A DNA stretch of 55,400 nt from Leptospira sp. (GTDB lineage Bacteria > Spirochaetota > Leptospiria > Leptospirales > Leptospiraceae). Location of the stretch: contig JAFIGA010000164.1 of the NCBI GenBank assembly GCA_020831715.1, forward strand, positions 1 through 55,400, written 5' to 3'. Below, in pieces: positions 28,676 to 38,568 of the stretch. The notes under the pieces were generated by a model, which saw only the letters and a program-made list of their open reading frames with translations, was not told the DNA's origin and did no database searches. How positions within the stretch are numbered: position 1 is the first letter of the stretch; the number at the start of each line of letters is the position of its first letter. Position numbers and translations under genes: made by a program.

Positions 28676-30960
28676 TTCTTTTTTCTCCCGGAACTTTTCA
28701 CATTTTGAAGGTATTTGGCAGGTTGAGATCGAATTAGATGACTATCTTCCATAACATAAAATTCATCACTTCTCTGAATAATCTCGGGTGAATAAGTAAC
28801 TACTACCAATGTCCATGGAGCATCTTTGGCAAATAAAATATCCAATATAGAGGCTAAATTCTTTGGATCTATACCTTCCAAGGCTTCATCAATAAGAATC
28901 AATCGTGGATTACCAAGTAAAGCTCTAGCTATAAGTAGTTGCTTCGCCTGAATACTATCTAAAGGAGCCCCATAGGTTGACAGTTCCGTATGTATACCAT
29001 CATGTAAATTATTAATTGCTTCACTTAATCCCACTAAATTTAAAATCTCACGGATCCTTGAAGTTGAGATTTCCACTCTCCCAACTTTAAGATTATCCAT
29101 AATAGTTCCCTCAAAGATTTCCGTTTCTCTAATTAAACAAATCTGCGATCTTAGTTCCGGCTTAGAGATTTCTCTAATATCCTCATCTGAAATTTCGACA
29201 CTTCCATAATGAGGATTTCTATATCCACCCAAAAGATCGATCAAAGTTGTTGTGGCAAGAGCTGAACCACCTGTAACAACTATTTTCTTACCTCCTTGAA
29301 CGTGAAAATTCAAGTTATGAAATATATCTCCGTATAAATCAGTATGATAGGTGATATCGGTAAGGGTGACATCAAGAGGTTGCTCACTCTTTTCCAAGAC
29401 ACCAAGTTTATTTTCTTCCAATGGAAGATCAGTTACGAATCCAATTTTATCCAATGCCGCAACAAAGGTATAGAAAGTCTCAAGATGCTTTCCAAATTTA
29501 CTGAATTCATACAATACCTTTGCTACAATTAATTCTGCCGCAACTAATTGTCCAATCGTCAATTGTTTATTAATCACTAAATATCCACCTATACCTAAAA
29601 CAATCGCACTCGCAATAGCTTGTAAGGCTAGAAGACCTATGATTTGTCGAAATAAGTATTTAAAGTGTTTTTTACGAGAATGGATATAACTTCGCGTCAA
29701 TGTATCGGCTTTTTCTGTGGCAAAATACGATCCATATCTACTTTTGAAAGTATGCCTGTGCCTGGATATTTCCTGAAGCCATGCCCCAACATAATACTTA
29801 TTCTTCGATACTTTGATTGCTGATTCTACGGCATGTCTACCAAGGTTCCGAGCAACTAAAAAATATGTTGAACCTAAAAGAATAACAGAAAAAACAAGAA
29901 AGATTGGGTGATAAAAGGCTATCAGTATCAGTCCTATTATCGAAGTCAGAACAATCTGTAAACCATCAACCAATAATGTAATTGTTGCCTTCTGAACAGT
30001 GGTAGTATCAAAAAATCGATTTACTATTTCAGGGGGATGATGGCCATCTAATGATTCTTCTTGAACAGATGGAAACCTAGAAGCAAAATCTGCAGATACT
30101 CTAACAAATATTCTTCGTTGTAATATCTCTGCTACATATGTCTGAATTGCCGTCATAGTCCCTGCAAATGATAGAAAGATAAAAACCAAAAACGTAAGAA
30201 CAATAATTGGTTGTAACATGACACCAAAGGCAACCAAATTGACCAACGATGATGTTGCAATTGGGACAACCAAAGAAAGTATTCCCACAGCTATACCATA
30301 TATAATCATAATCCAGATATCTTTTCTTTCAATTTTCAAGAGAGAATAGATTCTATCGATAGCATTTAATTTTTGAGATTTATTTCCATGATGACCCTGT
30401 GAACTTCCGGGTGAAATAGCATAACCTATCGGTGATATTGGTTCAGCAATCAACCATCGAATATATTGATTATCTGATTGAATACCTATTAAAGCCACTA
30501 ATTTATCAATTGTGACCCAATATGGATCTGACTCCTCTCCCAAGAATTGTATCTTAAACTTGCCTCCGCGATATGAGGAAACAGATAACCATTCTACTTC
30601 AGTTTGAGGATTGGAACGAGATGGAACCAATGCAATCCAAGGTGAATTTGTAGATACATTCACTTCAACTTGAGTGAGAGGTTTCCTAACAACATGAATT
30701 TTCATTCCAAAGATAGGAGCTGTTTCTTTAATAACTTCGAATACAGATCCAAATTGACTTCTTGGATTGTGAAAACGAAAATCACCCAAAGCCTTATGCA
30801 CTTCAGTATGATCATAACTCACTTCATTGGCTTCCGCTAAATACTCCAAGATCATTGTTATCTCTTGGTTTTCGTGAACTTCTCTTTCTGATAAACTGTG
30901 GGGGACGTATATAGTTTCCCTTCTACCCAAGAAGGGGAATTTCCAATTTGTTTTTGCCAT
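28672..30960 (-). CDS. Type I secretion-like ABC protein with degenerate ATPase motifs
   Basis: 762 residues. Residues about 20-180 are peptidase-C39-like in pattern but lack the catalytic Cys. Residues 215-500 are the ABC membrane domain (DIWIMIIYGIAVGILSLVVP, RRIFVRVSADFASRFPSVQE). The nucleotide-binding domain (about 530-745) is strikingly altered. Walker A reads GGSALATTT at 564-572 with Thr570 where Lys belongs. The Q-loop Gln is Arg in CLIRETEIF, the LSGGQ signature is LDSIQ, and the switch His is Tyr723 in VVTYSPE. Walker B LILIDEAL with the catalytic Glu and the D-loop region EGID remain. No second ATPase is encoded in the operon. It is first of three coupled genes with the adaptor and channel, so the operon is under expression selection. 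Whether it hydrolyses ATP is doubtful. Confidence 0.9.
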   Translation of the reverse strand: MAKTNWKFPFLGRRETIYVPHSLSEREVHENQEITMILEYLAEANEVSYDHTEVHKALGDFRFHNPRSQFGSVFEVIKETAPIFGMKIHVVRKPLTQVEVNVSTNSPWIALVPSRSNPQTEVEWLSVSSYRGGKFKIQFLGEESDPYWVTIDKLVALIGIQSDNQYIRWLIAEPISPIGYAISPGSSQGHHGNKSQKLNAIDRIYSLLKIERKDIWIMIIYGIAVGILSLVVPIATSSLVNLVAFGVMLQPIIVLTFLVFIFLSFAGTMTAIQTYVAEILQRRIFVRVSADFASRFPSVQEESLDGHHPPEIVNRFFDTTTVQKATITLLVDGLQIVLTSIIGLILIAFYHPIFLVFSVILLGSTYFLVARNLGRHAVESAIKVSKNKYYVGAWLQEISRHRHTFKSRYGSYFATEKADTLTRSYIHSRKKHFKYLFRQIIGLLALQAIASAIVLGIGGYLVINKQLTIGQLVAAELIVAKVLYEFSKFGKHLETFYTFVAALDKIGFVTDLPLEENKLGVLEKSEQPLDVTLTDITYHTDLYGDIFHNLNFHVQGGKKIVVTGGSALATTTLIDLLGGYRNPHYGSVEISDEDIREISKPELRSQICLIRETEIFEGTIMDNLKVGRVEISTSRIREILNLVGLSEAINNLHDGIHTELSTYGAPLDSIQAKQLLIARALLGNPRLILIDEALEGIDPKNLASILDILFAKDAPWTLVVVTYSPEIIQRSDEFYVMEDSHLIRSQPAKYLQNVKSSGRKKK

Positions 30961-31067
30961 ATGTGAGTAAACCTAGGAAAACCTTATCAGTCTAACTATA
31001 TAGACGGCATATATTGGGATTCTATTCTTAGATTTTTTAAAATGCGGTAATATTCAAGGAAAAAACA

Positions 31068-31682
31068 ATGAAAAATCATTACATTCTATTAACTATCGCT
31101 TTATCGATTTTTGTTTCCAACATTTCTATTTACGCAAAGGATTGTTCTTACACATACGACGCAAAAAAAACACAGCTTGAGTGGACAGCATACAAATTCA
31201 CAGAAAAGACCGGAGTAAAAGGAACTTTTGATCAAATCATCGTTCAAAAAGATAAAAAGAATGCGAGTTCTATCAACTCAGCAATGAAAGATTCTACTTT
31301 TAGAATCGCTTCTACTCATATCAATTCTGGGGTAAAAGATCGTGATGATAAAATCAGAAATTATTTTTTTGGTAACAATAAAAATACTAAATACTTGATT
31401 GGATCCTTTCCTGAAATTGATGATGGAACAAAAGGAAAAGCCAAAATGTCTCTTACTTTTAATGGTAAGACTAAATTAATCCCGGTAAAATATGAAATAA
31501 TTAAAAATAAAGTCCAAGTTACAGGGTCATTGGATGTAAATGATTTTGAAATGGCTCCTGGAATTGCTAAACTCAATGAAGTCTGCAAAGAACTGCATAT
31601 CGGGAAAGATGGTATAAGTAAACTTTGGTCCGAAGTTGATTTTGTGATAAATTCTGAATTTAAGATGAAATGTAAAAAATAG
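31068..31682 (+). CDS. YceI-like periplasmic protein
   Basis: 204 residues. A signal peptide (IALSIFVSNISIYA) is followed by the YceI lipocalin-like barrel: LEWTAYKFTEKTGVKGTFDQI, ASTHINSGVKDRDDKIRNYF, KMSLTFNGKTKLIPVKYEI and EVDFVINSEF. The family binds long-chain isoprenoids or other lipids in the periplasm. A Shine-Dalgarno sequence (AAGGAAA) precedes the ATG. It is divergent from the ABC operon (107 bases between them). Its stop codon lies inside the stem of a strong hairpin shared with the convergent gene downstream. Confidence 0.88.
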   Translation: MKNHYILLTIALSIFVSNISIYAKDCSYTYDAKKTQLEWTAYKFTEKTGVKGTFDQIIVQKDKKNASSINSAMKDSTFRIASTHINSGVKDRDDKIRNYFFGNNKNTKYLIGSFPEIDDGTKGKAKMSLTFNGKTKLIPVKYEIIKNKVQVTGSLDVNDFEMAPGIAKLNEVCKELHIGKDGISKLWSEVDFVINSEFKMKCKK

Positions 31683-31711
31683 AAGACCTCAAAATGTAGG
31701 AGGTCTTCTAT
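31679..31711. terminator. Bidirectional intrinsic terminator
   Basis: Perfect 12-base-pair stem: ATAGAAGACCTC (31679-31690) pairs with GAGGTCTTCTAT (31700-31711), with a nine-base loop. On the minus strand the stem is followed at once by a run of six T, so it should stop transcription of the small gene at 31721-32035. On the plus strand the downstream bases are AT-rich without a T run, so termination of the YceI gene would be weaker. The YceI stop codon is within the left arm. Confidence 0.85.
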
Positions 31712-31720
31712 TAATACTTA

Positions 31721-32035
31721 TTAAAGTTTAGGTAGAGGGTCTCCTAATATCATTCCATCTTCTTCTAAGTCACATGAAATTGATGGAGTCAAAAGCCTTA
31801 GATCATTGATAGCTGTAAATGATCCGGCTGTTATTGAACCTACTGTTAAAAGACCAAAAGTTTCAATTTCTTCAACGCATTCATCTACCGATTTTTTCAA
31901 ATAGAACTTGCCGTCGTCTACAGATGCTAAATCAGCAGCAATTAAACTGAGAACATTCAATCTTGAGCTATAAAAATCGCTCAATGAAAATGAAACTCCA
32001 AATCGTGCCAATGCAGAATTAACAGAATTTAGCAT
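31721..32035 (-). CDS. Small protein resembling the C-terminal part of a leptospiral lipoprotein family
   Basis: 104 residues. The pattern LIAADLASVDDGKFYLKKSVDEC and the tail SCDLEEDGMILGDP recall small leptospiral lipoproteins that carry a YYKKKDVDKC segment and an SCDL ending (recall, not checked). Unlike those, there is no signal peptide or lipobox, so this may be an N-terminally shortened copy or a cytoplasmic variant. The gene lies just beyond the pyrophosphatase terminator and has its own terminator at 31679. I see no Shine-Dalgarno sequence before the ATG. Confidence 0.55.
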   Translation of the reverse strand: MLNSVNSALARFGVSFSLSDFYSSRLNVLSLIAADLASVDDGKFYLKKSVDECVEEIETFGLLTVGSITAGSFTAINDLRLLTPSISCDLEEDGMILGDPLPKL

Positions 32036-32074
32036 TTTAGGGAGAATTTGTACGTTTTTCGGGGTTAAATAGCA

Positions 32075-32113
32075 TAAAAAAACCCGGTTAGAGGTTTGAA
32101 TCTCAACCGGGTT
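32075..32113 (-). terminator. Intrinsic terminator of the pyrophosphatase gene
   Basis: On the minus strand AACCCGGTT (complement of 32105-32113) and its partner at 32081-32089 form a nine-pair GC-rich stem, extended inward by GAG/CTC across a one-base bulge, with a loop of eight bases. A T run of seven follows on the minus strand. It sits 28 bases past the hppA stop codon, as expected for a rho-independent terminator. Confidence 0.88.
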
Positions 32114-32140
32114 AGTATAATTGACCTATCTAAAGCAGGT

Positions 32141-34264
32141 TTATTTAAATATCTTAATCAAAACTCCTCCGTGTAATACGAAGAATTCAGCAAAAACCAA
32201 AGAAGTAATCGCCATAAGCTTGATCAAGATGTTGATTGCCGGACCGGAGGTATCCTTAAATGGATCTCCTACAGTATCACCAACAACTGCCGCTTTGTGG
32301 GCATCCGTTCCTTTCTTGCCAATTTTTTCGATATATTTTTTGGCATTGTCCCAAGCTCCCCCACTGTTAGCGGAAGAAATCGCAAGAACCACACCTGATA
32401 CAAGGGCTCCCGCAAGCATACCGGCAAGAGATTTCACACCGAAAAGATATCCCATTAAGATAGGAGAAAGTAGAACCAAAAGCCCTGGGGCAATCATTTC
32501 TCTTAGTGATGCTTTGGTAGAAATGTCAACGCATTTGTCATACTCAGGCTTTGCAGTTCCTTCCATGAGACCCGGAATTTCTCTGAATTGTCTACGTACT
32601 TCCATTACCATATCCAATGCAGCTTTACCAACTGACTTCATAGTCATAGCGGAGAAAACAAAGGGAAGCATAGCCCCGAACAACAATCCACCAAATACCC
32701 ACGGATCAAGAAGTTCGATATTTCTAAGAGATTCATCTTCAGCTCTCGCTCTGGTAATGAATGCTGCAAACAATGCTAGAGATGTTAGAGCTGCAGAACC
32801 AATGGCGAATCCTTTTCCAACAGCCGCAGTAGTATTTCCCGCAGCATCCAAGGTGTCCGTTCTATCTCGAACTTCTTTACCTAGCTCTGCCATCTCAGCA
32901 ATACCACCCGCATTATCCGAAACCGGACCATACGCATCAATAGTAAGCCCAACAGCGATTGTAGAGATCATACCGATTGCGGCAATGGCAATCCCATACA
33001 TACCGGCAACAATAGAAGAAACCACAATGGATACTACCAAGATCACAACAGGAATCACAGAAGATTTGTAACCTAAGGCAAGACCATAGATGATGTTAGT
33101 AGCGGCACCGGTTTCACAGGATTCCACAACTTCTCTTACCGGCTTATAAGTATGAGAAGTATAGATCTCAGTGATCCAACCGATTAGCATACCACCGAAT
33201 AGACCCAGAAGAAGAGAGATATAAACATCCCACTTGGTAATTTCCTGTCCATCAATTACGAAACGATCTACCATAAAGTAATCTGTTACGAAATACATCA
33301 GCCCTGCTACGATGAAAGTGGAAATCCACAACTGCATCTTTAGAACTGTTTCCACATTTCCATCTTCTTTCAAACGAGCAAAGAAAGTAGTAACCAAAGA
33401 AGCCGGGATTCCAAACGCAGAAATGAGTACTGGATATAGAAGTGCCGCAGTGTTATCAGCTAGTGCCGCCGCTGTCGCACCAATCACAAGTGCCGCACAG
33501 GTTGCCTCAGCCGCCGAACCAAAAAGGTCAGCACCCATACCGGCAATATCACCTACGTTATCTCCAACGTTATCGGCAATGGTGGCAGGGTTTCTAGGGT
33601 CATCCTCAGGAATACCCTTTTCCACTTTACCAACCAAGTCGGCACCGACGTCTGCAGCCTTTGTATAGATACCACCGCCCACTCTACCGAATAGAGCAAC
33701 AGAAGATCCACCTAATCCATAACCGGCAAGCGCTTCCATCAATAGATGAATTTCTACATTAGGATGAAGCCCGGTGAAAACCATAAATAGAATGATAAGT
33801 CCGAGAATAGCAAGACCAATCAATCCAAAACCCATTACAGCTCCGGAGTCGAAGGCAACCCTGAACGCCTTACCCATGCTAGTTTTAGCAGCTTGAGCAG
33901 TTCTGACATTTCCCATAGTAGCGATCTTCATTCCGATAAATCCGGAGATACAAGAGATGACCGCTCCCACTACGAAGGCTATAGCTGTATGGATCCCTTC
34001 GGAAAAATCTGTTTTAGGATTGTCCAAAAGAAGGAAAATCAAAACAGCCATGAAAGCGATGAATACAGAAATAACTTTGTATTCTCTCACCAAGAAAGCC
34101 ATTGCTCCATCAGCAATCGCTGCGGAAATTTCTTTTAGCTTGACTGTCTGTGGAGTAGTGTCATCTACTCCTCCAACACGGATCGATACAACTCTGTATG
34201 TATAAAATACAGCTGTTAAAATCGCCAATACGGACATGGCGATTATGATAATCTCTGGAGACAT
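32141..34264 (-). CDS. hppA: K+-dependent membrane-bound pyrophosphatase (H+ or Na+ pump)
   Basis: 707 residues with about sixteen helices. The pyrophosphate site is intact: [20 protein letters not shown], then [29 protein letters not shown] carries Ala480 and Gly483 at the positions that are Lys and Thr in K+-independent enzymes, so the protein belongs to the K+-dependent class, which contains both Na+ pumps and H+ pumps. It couples pyrophosphate hydrolysis to ion export across the inner membrane. A clear Shine-Dalgarno sequence (AGAGG) precedes the ATG and a strong terminator follows. Na+ versus H+ specificity needs comparison of helix-6 residues. Confidence 0.95.
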   Translation of the reverse strand: MSPEIIIIAMSVLAILTAVFYTYRVVSIRVGGVDDTTPQTVKLKEISAAIADGAMAFLVREYKVISVFIAFMAVLIFLLLDNPKTDFSEGIHTAIAFVVGAVISCISGFIGMKIATMGNVRTAQAAKTSMGKAFRVAFDSGAVMGFGLIGLAILGLIILFMVFTGLHPNVEIHLLMEALAGYGLGGSSVALFGRVGGGIYTKAADVGADLVGKVEKGIPEDDPRNPATIADNVGDNVGDIAGMGADLFGSAAEATCAALVIGATAAALADNTAALLYPVLISAFGIPASLVTTFFARLKEDGNVETVLKMQLWISTFIVAGLMYFVTDYFMVDRFVIDGQEITKWDVYISLLLGLFGGMLIGWITEIYTSHTYKPVREVVESCETGAATNIIYGLALGYKSSVIPVVILVVSIVVSSIVAGMYGIAIAAIGMISTIAVGLTIDAYGPVSDNAGGIAEMAELGKEVRDRTDTLDAAGNTTAAVGKGFAIGSAALTSLALFAAFITRARAEDESLRNIELLDPWVFGGLLFGAMLPFVFSAMTMKSVGKAALDMVMEVRRQFREIPGLMEGTAKPEYDKCVDISTKASLREMIAPGLLVLLSPILMGYLFGVKSLAGMLAGALVSGVVLAISSANSGGAWDNAKKYIEKIGKKGTDAHKAAVVGDTVGDPFKDTSGPAINILIKLMAITSLVFAEFFVLHGGVLIKIFK

Positions 34265-34345
34265 GAATTACCTCTTTTTTTCTTTATTTAATGATTGCTT
34301 AGCACAATGTCTTGATTTTTTCCCTAAAATACCGAAATTCATTGT

Positions 34346-35569
34346 ATGGGTAGGGCTCACTCGACAATAAAAAGGCATTTGAAAAAACTTTCTAGCATTT
34401 TTTCTCTTTTCCTTTTGATTTATAGCATTCCTGTATATTTATCGGCATCCCCTTCGCCCTACTCCTACGATATTTTATTGGACCAAGCAGTTACCAAAAT
34501 GAAGGCTTTCGATTATGGAAGAGCATTGGATCGACTTGCCTTGGCAAAAGAAAAAGTAAAATCCCCTGATTATCGCTACCACTATATTTTGGGTGAAACC
34601 TATTTTCGAATGGGAAAGCATACCGAATCCATGAAGGCATTTGACAATTCCCTCCAATTGGAACCGGGTCAGACAGATCTACTTTTAAAAGTCGCAGAAT
34701 TTCATGAGTCGGATCGAAGACCCCATCTTGCCTTAGGCTACTTACAGAAATACCTACGATTCATCCCCGATGACAAAACCATCACGTATCGTGCCGGAAT
34801 TCTTGCCAGGCAATCCGGAAAGAATGAACTAGCCAATACCCTATTTCAAAATCTAGAATCGGATCCCACTTACCGGATGGAAAAAGATGCTATCATTGAA
34901 TTGATCCGCAAAGATATACAAAGTAAAAAATGGAAAGAAGCTATCGAGAAGTCTCAAAAGTTCATTCTGTATTTCCCTCGGGAAGAAATCATCCATGAGT
35001 ATCTTATCCTCGCAATGAGGGGAAACCTTTCCTCGGGGCAGGCAACACAATTTGCCATAGATAAAGCAGGAACTTCCACGGAGAAGGAATTGGAAAAGGC
35101 AATCATTGATTCTGCATCCGTGTTTTTCGAGAGTGCAAATTTTGCCGTGCGCTACGGCATCTTTCTACAAGAAAAGGAGAGAATGCTGGAAGCTCTTGCT
35201 GCTTTCCGAAGAGCCTTCTCCATTGCCTTGGTTCAAAATCAAGATCTGAAGAACCAAGCAGAAATATTTTTTCTGATTCGACAGACCTATTCTTTTCTAG
35301 ACAGAGAGCACGATGCGAGAGCACTCAGCCAACTCGACACACTCATCCAAAATAACCAAGCTGATAATGAGGAAAATGTCAACCAAGCCTCCACAACCTA
35401 CCCTAAAAATAGGGAAATCCTGGAATACGCTGTCAATTACTTTCGTCGAAATGGAAACCTCACCAAACAAAAGGAATTTGAAACAAAACTCCGCAACCGT
35501 GACCGAGAATTCGAAGAGAAGGAACTGATCTATGTGATCGGCCCCTTCTCTCGTGAAAAATTAGATTGA
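34346..35569 (+). CDS. Exported TPR-repeat protein
   Basis: 407 residues. A basic N-terminus and hydrophobic helix (SIFSLFLLIYSIPVYLSAS) form a signal peptide. At least four tetratricopeptide-like hairpins follow, for example RYHYILGETYFRMGKHTESM, HLALGYLQKYLRFIPDD and LEALAAFRRAFSIAL, so it is a periplasmic or envelope scaffold. No catalytic motif is visible. It is divergent from hppA (81-base gap) and convergent with acs (8-base gap). The family is diverse and no function can be given. Confidence 0.8.
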   Translation: MGRAHSTIKRHLKKLSSIFSLFLLIYSIPVYLSASPSPYSYDILLDQAVTKMKAFDYGRALDRLALAKEKVKSPDYRYHYILGETYFRMGKHTESMKAFDNSLQLEPGQTDLLLKVAEFHESDRRPHLALGYLQKYLRFIPDDKTITYRAGILARQSGKNELANTLFQNLESDPTYRMEKDAIIELIRKDIQSKKWKEAIEKSQKFILYFPREEIIHEYLILAMRGNLSSGQATQFAIDKAGTSTEKELEKAIIDSASVFFESANFAVRYGIFLQEKERMLEALAAFRRAFSIALVQNQDLKNQAEIFFLIRQTYSFLDREHDARALSQLDTLIQNNQADNEENVNQASTTYPKNREILEYAVNYFRRNGNLTKQKEFETKLRNRDREFEEKELIYVIGPFSREKLD

Positions 35570-35577
35570 TTCTGCTT

Positions 35578-37548
35578 CTAACTATGGTATTTTTTCTTAT
35601 CCTCAATCAATGACTGAACCACCGAAGGATCGGCAAGAGTCGATATATCACCCAAGGAATCAAACTCACTGCATGCAATCTTCCGAAGGATTCTTCTCAT
35701 GATTTTGCCCGACCTAGTCTTAGGTAAACCCGGAGCCCAATGGATCACATCGGGTCTTGCAATCTTTCCAATAATTTTCTCCACTGAAGCGATGAGTTCT
35801 TTCTTGAGATTGTCATTTGTGGCAATGCCTTGCTTTACTGTAACATAGGCATAGATTGCTTGCCCTTTGATATCATGGGGGAAACCAACCACTGCCGCTT
35901 CCGCAATAGACTTATGTTCCACCAATGCAGATTCCACTTCCGCTGAACCAATGCGATGACCAGATACATTTAGTACATCATCCACTCGCCCGGTGATCCA
36001 ATAGTATCCATCCTTATCGCGCCTTGCCCCATCTCCCGTGAAGTAGTATCCCGGAAATTGAGAAAAGTATGCGTCAAAAAATCTCTTCTTATCCCCGTAA
36101 ACTCCTCGCATCATGGATGGCCAAGGTGAGCGAAAGCAAAGGTTACCGGAAATCTCACCCTTAGCGATAATTTCCTTACCATCGTTATCTACCAGAACGG
36201 GATCTATACCGAAGAAAGGAAATGTTGCCGATCCCGGCTTTGTGTTGATTGCTCCGGGAATAGGGCTGATAATAATGGAACCGGTTTCTGTCTGCCAGTA
36301 GGTATCTACGATGGGACATTTTTCTTTTCCAATATTTTTATGATACCATTCCCAAGCTTCCGGATTGATGGGCTCACCCACAGTTCCCAGCAATCGAAGA
36401 GAAGCGAGAGAACGTTTTTTGATTGGATCCAATCCTTCCCGTGCCAATGCTCGAATAGCCGTAGGCGCAGTATAAAATACATTCACTGAATATTTATCGA
36501 TCACATCCCAGAATCGTCCTGCATCCGGATAAGTAGGAACTCCTTCAAACATCACAGAAGTGGCTCCGTTGGAAAGTGGTCCATAGAGAATATAGCTATG
36601 TCCGGTTATCCATCCGATATCGGCAGTACACCAATACGTATCATTCGGTTTATGGTCAAATACATAGTTGAAGGTGAGATTTGCCCCAAGAAGATAGCCA
36701 CCGGTTGTGTGCAAAACTCCCTTCGGCTTGCCGGTGGATCCAGATGTATAGAGAATGAAAAGTGGATCTTCTGCGTCCATTTCTACAGGTGGGCAATGCG
36801 TAGTGATTGCAGGGTCTTTCATGAGTAGATGCCACCAATGATCCCTTCCCTCTTTCCAGTTCAGATTGGTCTCATCACCTGTTCTTCTTACCACAACCAC
36901 ATCTTTAATCTTAATTTTAGTTCGTTGGAGCGCTGTATCAATATTTTTCTTAAGATCGATATTTCTTCCACCGCGGTATCCCCCATCGGATGTGATGACA
37001 ATACTGGGCTTGGAATCTTCCATTCTTCCCTGCAGTGCCTCCGGTGAAAAACCCCCAAAGACAACCGAATGAATAGCACCAATACGCGTACAAGCAAGAC
37101 AAGCTATAGCAAGTTCAGGAATCATGGGCAGGTAGATCAAAACCCGATCTCCTTTTTTCACCCCCAACTTCTTCATCACATTCGAAAATTTCGTAACTTC
37201 CCGATAAAGATCATAATACGTCAGTGTCTTGGACTCATCAGGTTGGTCCCCTTCCCAGATGAGTGCGGCTTTGTTTTTAAGAGGGCTATCTAGATGACGA
37301 TCAATACAATTGTAGGATACATTGAGTTTTCCACCTTCGAACCATTTGACTTGACCATTCTTGAAATCATGAGAGAGAACATTTTTCCATTTTTTAAACC
37401 AAGTCAAACGCTCCGCTTGCTTGGCCCAAAATTTCTTTGGGTTCTCGATGGACTGTTTGTAAAGCTCTTTGTACTCTTTAGTTGTAAGATTGGATTGTTT
37501 AGTAAATTCCTTGGAAGGGGATATAACTCTTTCTTTTGCCTTGCTCAT
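35578..37548 (-). CDS. acs: Acetyl-CoA synthetase
   Basis: 656 residues, the normal length. The adenylation motif [20 protein letters not shown] is followed by [21 protein letters not shown] and [20 protein letters not shown]. The acetylation-regulated lysine is in [15 protein letters not shown]. It converts acetate, ATP and CoA to acetyl-CoA. A strong Shine-Dalgarno sequence (AGGAGAG) precedes the ATG. It follows the tandem universal stress protein gene by 13 bases, so the two are very probably one transcription unit. It ends 8 bases from the convergent TPR gene with no room for a separate terminator. Confidence 0.97.
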   Translation of the reverse strand: MSKAKERVISPSKEFTKQSNLTTKEYKELYKQSIENPKKFWAKQAERLTWFKKWKNVLSHDFKNGQVKWFEGGKLNVSYNCIDRHLDSPLKNKAALIWEGDQPDESKTLTYYDLYREVTKFSNVMKKLGVKKGDRVLIYLPMIPELAIACLACTRIGAIHSVVFGGFSPEALQGRMEDSKPSIVITSDGGYRGGRNIDLKKNIDTALQRTKIKIKDVVVVRRTGDETNLNWKEGRDHWWHLLMKDPAITTHCPPVEMDAEDPLFILYTSGSTGKPKGVLHTTGGYLLGANLTFNYVFDHKPNDTYWCTADIGWITGHSYILYGPLSNGATSVMFEGVPTYPDAGRFWDVIDKYSVNVFYTAPTAIRALAREGLDPIKKRSLASLRLLGTVGEPINPEAWEWYHKNIGKEKCPIVDTYWQTETGSIIISPIPGAINTKPGSATFPFFGIDPVLVDNDGKEIIAKGEISGNLCFRSPWPSMMRGVYGDKKRFFDAYFSQFPGYYFTGDGARRDKDGYYWITGRVDDVLNVSGHRIGSAEVESALVEHKSIAEAAVVGFPHDIKGQAIYAYVTVKQGIATNDNLKKELIASVEKIIGKIARPDVIHWAPGLPKTRSGKIMRRILRKIACSEFDSLGDISTLADPSVVQSLIEDKKKYHS

Positions 37549-37561
37549 GCATCTCTCTCCT

Positions 37562-38404
37562 CTACCTGGATGTAAACATAGGAATAGGTGAATTTTGTAT
37601 CAGTGACGAAGTAAAAGATCCCATGAAAAATTCTTTGATTCCACCTGTTCCATAAACACCCATCACCAATAGGGAAGGGGTATGATTTTTAATATAACCC
37701 AACACAGGTTCCCATGGTGTGTCCGCCGCTTGGATGGGCTTCTCAATGGAGTTTACCTTGTGCTTGGCTAGATATTTACTTACGTTAGCTGTATTTTTTT
37801 CAGCTTTTGCCAATTCACTGGCAACGGATATAATTGTAATTTTAGTATAGTTCTTGGCAAGTCCCAAAAGCGTGAACATTTGAATTGCCTTCATTGAAGC
37901 CGGAGAGCCATCGGTTGCAATCACTGCTTCATCAAAATTCACAGCCGGGATTTCTTCGGGCATCAAGATTACAGGTCGAAAGGATGAGTGAGTCACTTTG
38001 GAAAAAGTATCGCAATTCTCTCTTTGAGTTGCATATTTAAAATAAGTTTTCTTTCCCAAAACCAAAAGATCGTTATGAGCAAGCTCGTTGATGATTTCTT
38101 CGTCTGGATGACCTGATTTTCGAACAAAATTTGCATTTGCCTTTTTCTCTTTGCACTTGGATTCAAATTTTTCTTTCAGTTCATCAGCTGTATCGAAGGC
38201 TTCTTTGAGGACAGTTTCTTTTGCACGATCGGCAAATCCGGATGCACCTAGCGGCTTGGCTTGGGTTTGGGTAAGTGTAGGTTCATCAACAATTACCAAG
38301 CCTTCCAAAAGTGTTTGAGTTTTAGCGGATAATGTTGTACTAAGTTCCAATCCTGAATCTGTGAAGGAACTCTTGTCCATGGGAAGTAAAATGCTACCGA
38401 TCAT
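37562..38404 (-). CDS. Tandem universal stress protein
   Basis: 280 residues made of two USP domains (about 1-140 and 150-280). The second has the ATP-binding pattern [20 protein letters not shown], matching G-2x-G-9x-G(S/T), and [14 protein letters not shown] at its start; the first is more divergent ([25 protein letters not shown]) and may not bind nucleotide. Such proteins respond to energy or redox stress. Being upstream of acs in the same unit suggests a link to acetate metabolism or carbon state, which is inference. It is divergent from the glycosyltransferase gene. Confidence 0.88.
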   Translation of the reverse strand: MIGSILLPMDKSSFTDSGLELSTTLSAKTQTLLEGLVIVDEPTLTQTQAKPLGASGFADRAKETVLKEAFDTADELKEKFESKCKEKKANANFVRKSGHPDEEIINELAHNDLLVLGKKTYFKYATQRENCDTFSKVTHSSFRPVILMPEEIPAVNFDEAVIATDGSPASMKAIQMFTLLGLAKNYTKITIISVASELAKAEKNTANVSKYLAKHKVNSIEKPIQAADTPWEPVLGYIKNHTPSLLVMGVYGTGGIKEFFMGSFTSSLIQNSPIPMFTSR

Positions 38405-38513
38405 TGCAAACCTCTATAGACTCATATTTGAAGAAATCAATACTTTGTCCACTGAGAAATTAGTTTTCCTTTTCACCCGGAATCAAATTTATTTTCCAAG
38501 AAATTGTGTTGAA

Positions 38514-38541
38514 TTGGTAGCTTAGTCGGAAATTGTATAAA
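38514..38541 (+). promoter_or_regulatory. Candidate sigma-70-type promoter of the glycosyltransferase gene
   Basis: TTGGTA (38514-38519) and TATAAA (38536-38541) are separated by 16 bases and lie 27 bases upstream of the ATG at 38569, leaving room for a short leader with CCAGGG as a possible ribosome site. The -10 matches the consensus at five of six positions and the -35 at four. Confidence 0.5.
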
Positions 38542-38568
38542 GGGGATTCAAAACTCCAGGGTTGGCAA

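Noticed and set aside
25806..30960. Ordinary active haemolysin-type exporter
   Set aside because: The Walker A Lys, Q-loop Gln, signature and switch His are all replaced, so a standard ATP-driven mechanism should not be assumed.
32121..33071. A 316-codon open frame on the strand opposite the pyrophosphatase gene
   Set aside because: It follows from the regular third-base pattern of hppA; its translation is rich in Ala/Pro/Ser/Thr with no domain, no ribosome site, and hppA is certain.
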